A stretch of DNA of 48,749 bases from Singulisphaera sp. GP187 (GTDB lineage: Bacteria; Planctomycetota; Planctomycetia; Gemmatales; Gemmataceae): contig CAMDQN010000037.1 of NCBI GenBank assembly GCA_945905925.1, forward strand, positions 1-48,749, given 5' to 3'. The translations under genes and the position numbers were made by a program. Shown one piece after another: positions 7,611-16,197 of this stretch; within the stretch, counting starts at the first letter, position 1, and each line of letters starts with the position of its first letter. The notes under the pieces were generated by a model. It was given only the letters and a program-made list of their open reading frames with translations. It was not told where the DNA came from and ran no database searches.

Positions 7611-9251
7611 TCACTTCACCCGCTCGAACATCACGGTTCGCTTGCCACGACGCACCTCGCGCCACTTTCCCGGCACGCTCGACAGGTACTGCTCAATCTG
7701 CGACTTGTCCTCGCTCGTCGGCCCGCTGGTTATCACGATCGCGCGCTCGAACCGGTACTTCGCGGCCCAACCCTCGAACACCACGCCGAGTTCTTCGGGC
7801 GGTTTTCTGAGCGTGTCCGTGTAGTGTCGGATCCACTCGTCGCCGTACAGTTCGCACCGGTCGTCCATGAAGATTTTCAGCGTCGGCGTGTGGTAGATCA
7901 GGTAGCCGCCGAGGTTCGCGTCGTTGTAGATCGGCGTCCCGTGCGGCACGCTCGCGGCGTAGGCGGTCATTTCTTCTGTCATGTCGGTCGGGATGAAATT
8001 GGGGTCGAGCCTCGCCCATCCGTACCCGACCACCGGTACTTCGACCTTGTGTGCCTGCAATTTGAACGACACCGCGACCAACAGCGCCGGGATCAGCAGC
8101 GCGGCCCAGATCGGCCCGCGCCATTTCGCCGCTTGGGAAACGTTGTCCGGGTTCCACGCGGTGGAGCCGTCGCCGTGCTTCACGAGCAATCGGTGCCACA
8201 GTGTGTGCTCCCAGATGTCCGCGATGGCGACGCCCGCACACACCGCGAACAGCGGACCCTGCCGAATGCCCTTGAAGCTAAGTACGAGCCAGACGAGCGG
8301 AACGAGCCACGACACGCGCGGCCACTTCGGAAACGTGCCCGCGAGGAGTACGAGGTAGAACGCACCGAGCGCGACGACCGTGATACCGAGCGGTGAGGTC
8401 GGGTCCATCGGCATGTGTTCGTGGATGACCTCCGGCAGCACTTTTGAACCGACGATCTTCTGCCAGGTGCGGATCATCTCCAGGCCGTGCGGGTTGACGA
8501 ACGGCGTCAAGCCGCACGCGACGACGATGCCGACGAGCAGGAACGCGGTGCGCCAGTTCTTGATAGGATTCACAAGTCCGCAAGTCGCACGTCCCAAGTC
8601 GGAAGACGGTGTGCTGGTGTCTTGACTTGCGACTTGGGACTTGAAGACTTGTGACTTCAAAAACAGAAGCCCCCACCCCGCGACCGCCAGGCCCAGCGTC
8701 ATCGTGCCGCCGAGTACGCCGCCGTGTAGGTTCACCCACAGCACATACAACGGAATCAAGCCCGCGAGCCGCCATTCGGTACAACGCCCGCACTCGTAGT
8801 CGATGATGCACATCATCGTCCAGGCGAGGAACGCGATGGTGAACATGTGCGGGCGCACGAAGTAGTGGAACGCGCCGACGGCCAACACACCGCCCACAAC
8901 CACGCCCGCGAGGATCGGCCCCATGCCGCCCTGCACACATCGCTTGAAGATGAGCGTGAACAGCAGCGCCACGCCGGTGGCGAAGCACAGGAGCATCGCG
9001 TCGAAGCCGCCGGCGCGGTGCGCGAGCGCCATGAGTATTTCCGCGCCCCACTGCTGTGGGACCCAGCGTTCGCCTTCAAACGTGTAGCTGAACGGGTCGG
9101 TCTGCGGCATTCCGCGATCGATGATGATTTCGCCCACTTTCACGTGCCAAAGCGCACCGGGGTCGAGGAACCCGCGGTCGCGGAACGCGGCCATGAGGCC
9201 GAGCCACACGAGGATGAAAAACACCGTCTCCGGGCGGAACAGACGTTTCAT
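7611..9251 (-). CDS. Polytopic membrane protein, GT-C glycosyltransferase-like
   Basis: A 546-residue integral membrane protein with about ten hydrophobic segments followed by a soluble C-terminal domain of about 130 residues. The first lumenal loop reads LWHVKVGEIIIDRGMPQTD, followed by FSYT..GERWVPQQWGAE. That W-H...G...P..D.FS pattern recurs in uncharacterised membrane proteins related to GT-C glycosyltransferases, but I cannot identify a donor or acceptor. ATG 9251 (MKRLFRPETVFF) gives a proper first helix; the in-frame extension to 9434 is Arg-rich and overlaps the neighbouring gene. Residues about 198-227 (KSQVFKSQVASQDTSTPSSD...) are encoded by an inserted tandem/inverted repeat and fall in a loop between helices. 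Confidence 0.75.
   Translation of the reverse strand: MKRLFRPETVFFILVWLGLMAAFRDRGFLDPGALWHVKVGEIIIDRGMPQTDPFSYTFEGERWVPQQWGAEILMALAHRAGGFDAMLLCFATGVALLFTLIFKRCVQGGMGPILAGVVVGGVLAVGAFHYFVRPHMFTIAFLAWTMMCIIDYECGRCTEWRLAGLIPLYVLWVNLHGGVLGGTMTLGLAVAGWGLLFLKSQVFKSQVASQDTSTPSSDLGRATCGLVNPIKNWRTAFLLVGIVVACGLTPFVNPHGLEMIRTWQKIVGSKVLPEVIHEHMPMDPTSPLGITVVALGAFYLVLLAGTFPKWPRVSWLVPLVWLVLSFKGIRQGPLFAVCAGVAIADIWEHTLWHRLLVKHGDGSTAWNPDNVSQAAKWRGPIWAALLIPALLVAVSFKLQAHKVEVPVVGYGWARLDPNFIPTDMTEEMTAYAASVPHGTPIYNDANLGGYLIYHTPTLKIFMDDRCELYGDEWIRHYTDTLRKPPEELGVVFEGWAAKYRFERAIVITSGPTSEDKSQIEQYLSSVPGKWREVRRGKRTVMFERVK
8571..8658. repeat. AAGTC heptad inverted repeat inside a coding region
   Basis: On the plus strand AAGTC recurs at roughly seven-base steps (CACAAGTCCGCAAGTCGCAC, then CCCAAGTCGG). 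After about 20 bases the complement follows (CTTGACTTGCGACTTGGGAC, then TTGAAGACTTGTGACTTC). It lies in frame within the membrane protein 7611-9251 and codes for a Ser/Gln/Thr-rich loop. Its design matches the GGAACTT heptads at 15791-15890. Confidence 0.75.
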
Positions 9252-9334
9252 GCGCGAGATTCCGGCAAACGGGAATGTCCGCCGGAAGCGTAGAACAAAA
9301 TTCAGACGGGAGACGACCCCGAATCGCGTCGCGA

Positions 9335-9820
9335 TCAGTCGTCCTTTTTGACGCGAGTAATCACCATGATCTCGTACCCGTTCTCCTTCGTGGACTTGAA
9401 CTCGGTGGGTCGGTCTTGCCCCGGTTTGGTGCAACAGTCGGTAAACGTGTCGCCTTCAAGTTTGTAAAAGCCCTTCTGCGTCTTGTCCTTGTATGCCCCC
9501 CGCGTGAACAGGTAGTCGATCTCCTTGGGGTTCTTTGTCGGTTCGATGCGCACGATCTTTCCCATTTCGTCTTCAGCCGGTTCGAAGGCGAACCCGCCGG
9601 TTTTCGAGAACGACAGGATCGACTCCGGGACACCTGCCTGAGCCGCGACCACTTCCACCCCGGCCTGTTGCCGTGACACGACCTTCCACCGGCCGGTGAG
9701 CCGGGCGAGTTCGATTTCGGGCGTCACCTTCGGTGGGGGCGGAACCGGGGCCGGAACGGCGGCGCCGGAGATCAGCAGCGCGACGACGCAAGCGAATCCG
9801 CCGAGGAACACGGGTTTCAC
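9335..9820 (-). CDS. Secreted TIGR03067-family protein
   Basis: A 161-residue protein. Residues about 1-25 form a signal peptide (MKPVFLGGFACVVALLISGA). The rest matches the TIGR03067 pattern seen many times per genome in Gemmata-type planctomycetes: LARLTGRWKVVS near the start, alternating beta-strand segments, IDYLF and KGFYKLEGDTFTDC, ending in a lipocalin-like strand. Function is unknown, and the fold may bind a small ligand. The start is a GTG with GGAGG nine bases upstream. It lies upstream of the membrane protein on the same strand, 83 bases away. Confidence 0.82.
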   Translation of the reverse strand: MKPVFLGGFACVVALLISGAAVPAPVPPPPKVTPEIELARLTGRWKVVSRQQAGVEVVAAQAGVPESILSFSKTGGFAFEPAEDEMGKIVRIEPTKNPKEIDYLFTRGAYKDKTQKGFYKLEGDTFTDCCTKPGQDRPTEFKSTKENGYEIMVITRVKKDD

Positions 9821-9977
9821 GGGAACACCCTCCGGTTAGCTGGGAACACGATGAAGCGTAACCGGTCCGACGGCGCCGGTCAATCGAACGCAGATACCAG
9901 ACCAACCCCTTGCTCCTCACCCCGCCGCCCGTCACACTGTCGCTTATCCGCCCGGCTCTTCCTTCCCCGGTGAATTC

Positions 9978-12900
9978 ATGTCGCGTGTCGCTGCCCTCAC
10001 GTTCATCGCGTTGCTCGTCGCGTTGCCAAGCGTTCCGGCCGCAGACGAGGTTCCGGCCAACAAGCAGTATCAGACGTTCATTCAGAAGCAGGCTGCGGAA
10101 CTGCGAAAGAATGACCGATCGCCCGTATCGGTGGACGAGTGGACGAAGCAGGAAGAAGTGTTGCGGGCAAACCTGTTCGCGGCGTGGGGATGGAATGCTT
10201 GTTTCCCGGAGAAGCCGTGCGATCTCGACCCGAAGCAACACGGCGACCCGCTCAATCGCGATGGGTACACCGTCGAGAAGATCACCATCCAAACGCGACC
10301 CGGCGTTCGCATGACGTCCAACCTGTACGTTCCCGACGCAGCCAAGAAGAAGCCCGCGCCCGCGATCCTTCAGGTTCACGGGCACTGGAAAGGCGCGAAG
10401 CAAGACCCGGTGGTGCAGTCGCGTTGCATCGGCGCCGCGAAGCTCGGGTTCGTGGTGCTGTGCGTGGACGCGTTCGGCGCCGGCGAGCGCGGCGTCGGCA
10501 CCGCGCTCGGCGAGTACCACGGCGACATGACCGCCGCGACGCTGCTCCCGCTCGGCTTACCCCTCTCCGGGCTTCAGGTGTACGAGAACATGCGGGCGGT
10601 CGATTACCTCGAAACGCGGCCCGAAGTGGACAAGACGAAGATCGGCATCACCGGGGCGAGTGGCGGCGGCAATCAGACGATGTACGCGGGTGCGTGGGAC
10701 AAGCGGTTCAAGTGCGTCGTGCCGGTGTGTTCGGTCGGCACCTATCAGGCGTATCTGCAAACCGCGTGCTGCATGTGCGAGGTAGTTCCCGGCGCGCTGA
10801 AGTTCACCGAAGAATGGGCGGTACTCGCGCTCACCGCTCCGCGTGCGCTGATGGTGGTGAACGCGACAAAGGACGGCATCCAGTTCTCGGTAGGCGAAGC
10901 GAAAAAATCACTGGCGCTCACCGCGCCCGTGTTCAAGCTGCTCGGCAAGCCCGACAACCTGCAACACGCGATCTTCGAGGGGCCGCACGACTACAGCAAG
11001 TCGATGCGGGAGACGATGTACGGCTTCATGACGCTCCACCTGAAGGGCGAAGGGAAAGGCGACCCAATCCCGGAACCGAAGTTCACGACCGAGAAGCCGG
11101 AAGACCTTCGCTGCTACCCCGGCGACACGCGCCCGAAGGACTTCATGACGATCCCGAAGTTCGCGGCGCAGGAGGCGAGGAAACTGTGCGATGCAAAGCT
11201 AACGCCGACCACCGCCGACGGGTGGGCGAAGGAGAGCGACCGCTTGCGAAAAGTGCTGGTCGAGCAATCGCTCGGCGGGTTCCCGACCGCGAAAATGGAA
11301 GCCAAGACCATCGAGACTTCCGAAGGCGTCACCATCTATGACCTGCAGACCGAACCCGGGCTGAAGTCGCGGGTCACGGGTCGGTATCACCCGAATCCGG
11401 GAAAGTTGGGCTTCGCGCCGGTCATTGTGTTCCTCACTCTCGATGGCCAGTTGTCCGCCGACTTGCAACAGTTGGAAAAAGCGGCAGTTGCCGCGGGACA
11501 GACAACCCTCACCTTCGACCTGCGCGCAACAGGCAAGTTTGCGATCCCCTCGGACCGAGTGGGGCGTTCCCCGGATCACAACACCGCCGAATGGGGGCTG
11601 TGGGTCGGCCGGCCGCTCCTCGGTCAGTGGGTGTTCGAGGCGCGCCAGGTGGTCGACCTCATCACGTCGGTGAAGTCGAATGGGGAGACGACGAAGAACA
11701 TCACCTTCATCGGCGAAGGTCCGGCGGGCCTGGTCGCGTTGTGCGCCGCCGCGACCGATAAGCGAATCACGAAAGCCGCGGCGGTGAACACGCTCGCGAG
11801 TTTCGGCACCGACGAACCGTACACGAACCAGCGTCTCGGCACGCTCGCACCGGGCATTCTGCGCGACATCGGCGACGTCGGGCACATAGCGGCGCTGTGC
11901 AGCGGCAAGCGTGTCGTCATCGCGGGCGGCGTGTCCGGTAGTGGTAAAGCCTTGAAGCCGGACGAACTCGCCGCCGCATACGCACCGGCTTCGTCCGTGT
12001 TCAAGTTGCTCGGCAAGGAGAAGGATTTCGTCGTCACGACACCGGCCGACGTGCTGAAGGAACTCGGCCTCACCGCCGCGAAAGACGACAAGAAAGACAA
12101 GCCGATCTTTGAGCCAGGAGCGAAGCTCACGACACTGTCGGCGGAAGGCGCGGGCGGCGAGGGGCCGGCGTGGGACGCGAAGTTCGGCGTGTTCACCAGT
12201 GGCAGCAAGGGCATTCACCAACTCGCGCCCGAGGGCGAAAAGAAAATCTGGCGCGAGAAAGCCGGCACCAACGGCTTGCTCTTCGACCGCGACGGCAAGC
12301 TCGTGTGCTGCGAGCCGGTGTCGCGCTCGGTTTCGCGCATCGACCGCGACGGCAAGCGAACTGTCCTCACCGACAAGTTCAACGACAAGAAGTACAACCA
12401 GCCGAACGACCTCACCATCGACTCGAAGAACCGCATCTACTTCAGCGATCCGCGATACGGCGGGCGCGAGGACATGCAACAGAAAGACGACAAGGGCCAG
12501 ACGATCGAAGGCGTGTACCGCATCGACATCGACGGCAAGGTGAGCCGCGTCGTCGGGCGCGAAGTCGAACGCGCCAACGGCGTGCTGGTTTCCGCGGACG
12601 ACAAGTACCTGTTCGTTGCTGACAACAACAACGACAAAGGCGGCGCGCGCAAGCTCTGGCGATTCAACCTGAAGGCCGACGGCACCGTCGATCTCAAGAG
12701 CCAAAAGTTGCTCTACGACTGGAAGACCGGGCGCGGGCCGGACGGGTTGAAGCAAGATACCAAGGGCCGGCTGTACGTCGCGGGCGGGCTGAACAAACCG
12801 AACCCGCCGGCGGAACCCGCGACCGACGTGAAGGGCGGTATCTACGTGATCGACCCGGAGAGCGGGAAACTGCTCGCGTTCGTCGGCGTGCCGACCGACG

Positions 12901-13025
12901 AGGTCACGAACTGTGCCTTCGGCGGCGACGACCTGAAGACGCTCTACATCACTGGCGGCGGCACGCTGTACAGCATCAAGACGACCACGCCGGGGAAAGT
13001 CGTGTGGCCGAGTGCGAAGAAGTGA
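9978..13025 (+). CDS. Secreted alpha/beta-hydrolase (acetyl xylan esterase-like) fused to SMP-30/gluconolactonase propeller
   Basis: A 1015-residue exported protein with a signal peptide at residues 1-22 (MSRVAALTFIALLVALPSVPA). The first hydrolase unit (about 60-360) carries the nucleophile elbow GASGGGN with Ser228, candidate acid Asp299 (NATKDG) and His337 (GPHDYS), as in acetyl xylan esterase-like family 15 enzymes. A second hydrolase-like unit (about 395-700) has GEGPAG at the elbow, so it lacks the nucleophile and is probably inactive. Residues about 708-1010 form an SMP-30/gluconolactonase beta-propeller (NGLLFDRDGKLVCCE, QPNDLTIDSKNRIYFSDP, NGVLVSADDKYLFVAD). The SMP-30 metal-site segments look intact. 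A role in breaking down esterified polysaccharide and lactonised sugars in the periplasm is inferred. Its stop codon lies in the inverted repeat that follows. Confidence 0.85.
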   Translation: MSRVAALTFIALLVALPSVPAADEVPANKQYQTFIQKQAAELRKNDRSPVSVDEWTKQEEVLRANLFAAWGWNACFPEKPCDLDPKQHGDPLNRDGYTVEKITIQTRPGVRMTSNLYVPDAAKKKPAPAILQVHGHWKGAKQDPVVQSRCIGAAKLGFVVLCVDAFGAGERGVGTALGEYHGDMTAATLLPLGLPLSGLQVYENMRAVDYLETRPEVDKTKIGITGASGGGNQTMYAGAWDKRFKCVVPVCSVGTYQAYLQTACCMCEVVPGALKFTEEWAVLALTAPRALMVVNATKDGIQFSVGEAKKSLALTAPVFKLLGKPDNLQHAIFEGPHDYSKSMRETMYGFMTLHLKGEGKGDPIPEPKFTTEKPEDLRCYPGDTRPKDFMTIPKFAAQEARKLCDAKLTPTTADGWAKESDRLRKVLVEQSLGGFPTAKMEAKTIETSEGVTIYDLQTEPGLKSRVTGRYHPNPGKLGFAPVIVFLTLDGQLSADLQQLEKAAVAAGQTTLTFDLRATGKFAIPSDRVGRSPDHNTAEWGLWVGRPLLGQWVFEARQVVDLITSVKSNGETTKNITFIGEGPAGLVALCAAATDKRITKAAAVNTLASFGTDEPYTNQRLGTLAPGILRDIGDVGHIAALCSGKRVVIAGGVSGSGKALKPDELAAAYAPASSVFKLLGKEKDFVVTTPADVLKELGLTAAKDDKKDKPIFEPGAKLTTLSAEGAGGEGPAWDAKFGVFTSGSKGIHQLAPEGEKKIWREKAGTNGLLFDRDGKLVCCEPVSRSVSRIDRDGKRTVLTDKFNDKKYNQPNDLTIDSKNRIYFSDPRYGGREDMQQKDDKGQTIEGVYRIDIDGKVSRVVGREVERANGVLVSADDKYLFVADNNNDKGGARKLWRFNLKADGTVDLKSQKLLYDWKTGRGPDGLKQDTKGRLYVAGGLNKPNPPAEPATDVKGGIYVIDPESGKLLAFVGVPTDEVTNCAFGGDDLKTLYITGGGTLYSIKTTTPGKVVWPSAKK

Positions 13026-13118
13026 AGGGGAGAAGGGGAGATAGGGGAGAGAAGACAAAGCCAAGTCGCATCTGTCTTGTCACCCCTTCTCCCTTTCACC
13101 CCTTCTCCCCTTCACTTC
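13019..13118. repeat. Inverted repeat with perfect 20-bp arms between convergent genes
   Basis: GAAGTGAAGGGGAGAAGGGG at 13019-13038 is exactly complemented at 13099-13118. The spacer also contains AGGGGAGA/CTCCCTTT partial pairing. The left arm includes the stop of the hydrolase gene, and the right arm includes the last codons of the agmatine deiminase gene, giving a shared bidirectional terminator-like structure. Confidence 0.85.
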
Positions 13119-14184
13119 CAAATGGTTCCTGCTGCGTCATGCAATGCAGCGTTCCAAGTCCCCAGACCAGATCCACGCAGCTAATCCCGACCACCTCGCG
13201 GTCGGGGAACAACTCCGCGAGCATTCCGAGCGCGACGCGGTCTGCCGGGTCGTTGAACGTCGGCACGATCACCACGCCGTTCGCGATGTAGAAGTTCGCG
13301 TAGCTCGCCGGCAACCGCGTGCCGTCGAAGACCAGCGGGCGCGGCATCGGCAGCGACACCACTTCGAGCTTCGAACCGCCCAGGTCGGTCATGCCTTCAA
13401 GGCGTTCGCGGTTCTCTTGAAGGATCGTGTAGTTCGCGTCGGCGGGGTTGCTTTCCACCACGGTTACAATCGTGCGATCGCTCACAAATCGCGCGAGGTC
13501 GTCGATGTGGCCGTGCGTGTCGTCGCCCACGATCCCGCGATCTAGCCACAGAACCTTCTTGATGCCGAGGTAGTCCGCGAAGACTTGCTCGTAGTCCGCT
13601 CGCGAGAACGGCGGGTTGCGCTCCTGCGTTTTGCTCAACAGGCACTCTTCGGTGGTGAGTAGAAGCCCGGAACCGTTCACGTCGATGCTGCCGCCTTCGA
13701 GCACGACGCGGTGGCCGTTGTGGACTGGCTGCACGCGCGGCACTCCTAATTGCTCCGCGACGAACGCCGGGACCAGGTCGTCCTGCTGCCAGTTCGCGTA
13801 CTTCGCCCACGCGTTGAAGTGCCAGTCGAGCGAGATCCGTCCACCGGCGGTGTTCCGCACAAAGATCGGTCCAGAGTCACGCAGCCACGAGCGATCCGTC
13901 TGTAACGGCCACAACTGCACACGGCTCATGTCTGTACTTGCGCGAGTGAGAATGTCGGTCACTTTGGCCACGTCCACAACGTCGTTCAAAATCAGGTTGA
14001 CCGCTTCGTGCCGGGTGAGTGCGCGAATAATCTCCGCGTACACCCACGTGATGGGCTCGAACCGGTCCGGCCAATCGGCCTCGTTGTGTGGCCACGCGAG
14101 CCACGTCGCGGCGTGCGATTCCCACTCCGCGGGCATCCGAAATCCGCGCGCCGAAAACGTGTCGGTCTGTCTCGAGTTGGTCAT
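13096..14184 (-). CDS. aguA: Agmatine deiminase / peptidyl-arginine deiminase family
   Basis: A 362-residue enzyme of the PAD_porph family. It would hydrolyse agmatine to N-carbamoylputrescine and ammonia in the arginine decarboxylase route to putrescine. Visible features are RMPAEWESHAATWLAWPHN near the start, the EGGSIDVNGSG segment, the catalytic-histidine region DDTHGHIDD, and the catalytic cysteine in GLGTLHCMTQQEP (C348). ATG 14184 is preferred because the longer frame to 14319 adds a sequence unlike the family. The last few residues (GSEGEKG) are encoded by the inverted repeat. No other polyamine gene is adjacent. Confidence 0.88.
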   Translation of the reverse strand: MTNSRQTDTFSARGFRMPAEWESHAATWLAWPHNEADWPDRFEPITWVYAEIIRALTRHEAVNLILNDVVDVAKVTDILTRASTDMSRVQLWPLQTDRSWLRDSGPIFVRNTAGGRISLDWHFNAWAKYANWQQDDLVPAFVAEQLGVPRVQPVHNGHRVVLEGGSIDVNGSGLLLTTEECLLSKTQERNPPFSRADYEQVFADYLGIKKVLWLDRGIVGDDTHGHIDDLARFVSDRTIVTVVESNPADANYTILQENRERLEGMTDLGGSKLEVVSLPMPRPLVFDGTRLPASYANFYIANGVVIVPTFNDPADRVALGMLAELFPDREVVGISCVDLVWGLGTLHCMTQQEPFGSEGEKG

Positions 14185-14391
14185 TCGTTTGGCCGTGAAG
14201 GAGAACGATTTCAGTTGAGGATGTAACGATGCGGCATCTTTTCGGTCCGGCGCAAACCCGAGGAGACATTTCCCCGCCGCGCCGTTTTTCTGGTAAGGAC
14301 ATTGTTGCGAACCACCCACGGTGCGGGTACAGTCCCTCCCAAATCGGTCACGGAAGACTCGCTTAAGTTCACATGTAGCAAGGAAGCATTC

Positions 14392-14811
14392 ATGTCGTCA
14401 CATCGCGGCACGATTCTACTCGTCGAAGACGATCCCGACTTGCGCAACGCACACGAAACGGTACTCCACCGCGCGGGCTACGATGTGATCGCCACTGGCG
14501 ACGGGCTTCGCGCGGTCGAACTGGCGGACGAACACGAACCGACTGTCGCGCTCGTCGATCTGCTCCTTCCAGGTCAGAGCGGGTTCCGGGTCACGGACGC
14601 ACTGAAAGCGCAATTCGGGGACCGCGTTCGCATTCTCATCATGTCGGGGAACGCATCCGCTGCCCACCAAAACTATGCCGTGGCGGTCGGGGCCGAACTG
14701 TTCGCGGTGAAGCCATTCACCAACATCGCGCTGTTGGACGCGGTCGATGCACTGTGCCTATCGGCCAGGTCGAAGGAAGCGCCCCGCCCCCGCGCAAAGA
14801 TCGGGGTCTGA
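14392..14811 (+). CDS. Single-domain response regulator (CheY-like receiver)
   Basis: A 139-residue receiver domain with no output domain. The acidic pocket is D13/D14 (VEDDPDL), the phospho-acceptor is Asp56 (ALVDLLLPG), the switch Ser is 85 (IMSG) and the conserved Lys is 107 (AVKPF). It would relay a phosphoryl signal from a histidine kinase encoded elsewhere. The start at 14392 has AAGGA in the correct position; an in-frame ATG at 14302 adds an unrelated tail. The C-terminal 20 residues are basic and probably disordered. Confidence 0.9.
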   Translation: MSSHRGTILLVEDDPDLRNAHETVLHRAGYDVIATGDGLRAVELADEHEPTVALVDLLLPGQSGFRVTDALKAQFGDRVRILIMSGNASAAHQNYAVAVGAELFAVKPFTNIALLDAVDALCLSARSKEAPRPRAKIGV

Positions 14812-15048
14812 GTGAACAGGGAAAGAGGGGAAGAGAAAGTATCGGGCACGGAAAAACCAAAGCCGAAGCACGAAACGCGATCCTCTTCCCTGCATCCCGT
14901 ACACACGCCCACGCCCAATTCTTCCCCTCTCCCCTCTCTCCCTCTATCCTTTGTCTCCTCTCGCACCCGTTGACTCCGCACGGGCGTGGTGATAAGTTTC
15001 CTAACATCCATCCTGTATTGCCCGTCCGTAATATCTGTACCCCTTTTT

Positions 15049-15783
15049 ATGCCTCCTTCGGACACACCCAACGGCGGCCGGGAACGCGAGATCCTTGATG
15101 AGTGTCAGGGAGCGATCGGCTACCGGTTCTTGAAACTCGAACTGTTGCGATCCGCGCTCACGCACACGTCAAGCGCAAACACGCGCGCCGCATCCAACGA
15201 GCGACTCGAATTCCTCGGCGACAGTGTCCTCGGCCTCGTCACCTGCGAACAGTTGTTCCTGCGATTCCCGGATTATCAGGAAGGCGACCTCACGAAAGTG
15301 AAATCGGCGGTCGTCAGCCGCAAGACGTGTGCGCGGTTCAGCCTGGAGATCGGCCTGGGCGACTTTCTGTTCCTCGGCCGCGGCGTTCACACGCACGGCG
15401 AGATGCCACTGAACATCCTGGCCAACACGTTCGAGTCTGTGGTCGCGGCCGTGTTCCTCGACGGCGGCTGGGACGCGGCCCGTGAGTTCGTCCTCCGGTT
15501 CGTCACGCCCGAGATCGAGCGTGTGGCGCGCGACGCCATCTCCGCGAACGCGAAGTCCCAGTTGCAGACCGTCACGCAGCGCGAGTACGGGGACACCCCG
15601 CGTTACTTCTTGCTCGACGAACAGGGGCCTGACAACAACAAGTGCTTCAAGGTAGCGGCGCAGGTACACGACGAACGGTTCCCTGCGGCGTGGGGCCACA
15701 CCAAGAAGGAAGCCGAACTGAAGGCCGCGATGAACGCACTGGCTCACATCCACGGCGACGAACTCCCGTACCCGTCCGACTGA
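15049..15783 (+). CDS. rnc: Ribonuclease III
   Basis: A 244-residue double-strand-specific endoribonuclease that processes rRNA precursors and structured RNAs. The RNase III signature NERLEFLGDSVLGL is at residues 50-63, with the metal ligands E54 and D58. The second acidic motif is in NILANTFESVVAAVFLD. The double-stranded RNA-binding domain follows from about residue 165 (KSQLQTVTQREYGDTPRY through AWGHTKKEAELKAAMNAL). ATG 15049 gives the normal length; a start at 14986 adds a hydrophobic segment not found in the family. The upstream gap (14812-15048) holds only purine/pyrimidine-rich low-complexity sequence with weak inverted symmetry. Confidence 0.96.
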   Translation: MPPSDTPNGGREREILDECQGAIGYRFLKLELLRSALTHTSSANTRAASNERLEFLGDSVLGLVTCEQLFLRFPDYQEGDLTKVKSAVVSRKTCARFSLEIGLGDFLFLGRGVHTHGEMPLNILANTFESVVAAVFLDGGWDAAREFVLRFVTPEIERVARDAISANAKSQLQTVTQREYGDTPRYFLLDEQGPDNNKCFKVAAQVHDERFPAAWGHTKKEAELKAAMNALAHIHGDELPYPSD

Positions 15784-15790
15784 TCAGGGC

Positions 15791-15890
15791 AGTTCCTAGT
15801 TCCAGCAGTTCCAAGTTCCAAGTTGAAGGCAGGAGCGGCCCGCCTCTTCGTTCTTGAACTTGGAACTTGGAACTTGGAACTTGGAACTTC
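15791..15890. repeat. GGAACTT heptad tandem/inverted repeat
   Basis: The left part has TTCCAAGTTCCAAGTTG, and the right part (from about 15853) has the seven-base unit GGAACTT repeated four times in tandem. The halves are mutually complementary and can pair across about 25 bases. It fills the gap between rnc and the small Cys4 gene and ends about five bases before that gene's ATG. Confidence 0.85.
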
Positions 15891-15895
15891 CCACG

Positions 15896-16192
15896 ATGCC
15901 GATGTCGCCGTACCCGCTGGTGTGCTACGCGGTCGGGTGTGAAGCCCCGGCTGTGTACAAGATCGCCGCGAAGTGGAGCGACGGCATCACCGCCGAACTG
16001 AAGACCTACGGACTGACCTGTGGCGCGTGCCTCACGCGGCAGTTCGCACTCGCCATGGCGAAACGGGCCGCTTGTCGGCTCGCGGCCGGTGAAACGCTCG
16101 ACTCGCCCGGCGTCTACGAACTCCACCGCAGCGGGCGCGACCGCGCGCTCATCCGCCGCCCCGACCTCGAAGCGGAACTCTCCCCGTCGTAG
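15896..16192 (+). CDS. Small Cys4 protein, possible zinc site
   Basis: A 98-residue protein that I do not recognise. Four cysteines form two pairs, C10-x4-C15 and C42-x2-C45 (TCGAC), which could bind zinc. The strand between them (PAVYKIAAKWSDG) and the helix after them (CLTRQFALAMAKRAACRLA) suggest a compact zinc-ribbon-like fold. The C-terminal third is charged. An in-frame ATG at 15854 would translate the heptad repeat, so 15896 is preferred. It ends five bases before the FAD oxidoreductase, so the two genes are probably cotranscribed and may work together. Confidence 0.65.
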   Translation: MPMSPYPLVCYAVGCEAPAVYKIAAKWSDGITAELKTYGLTCGACLTRQFALAMAKRAACRLAAGETLDSPGVYELHRSGRDRALIRRPDLEAELSPS

Positions 16193-16197
16193 GTCGC

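Noticed and set aside
11199-13064. Open frame of 621 codons on the minus strand
   Set aside because: Antisense to the secreted hydrolase/SMP-30 gene, whose motifs are clear; its composition is shadow-like.
15791-15890. CRISPR array
   Set aside because: The units are seven bases without spacers and the two halves are inverted relative to each other.
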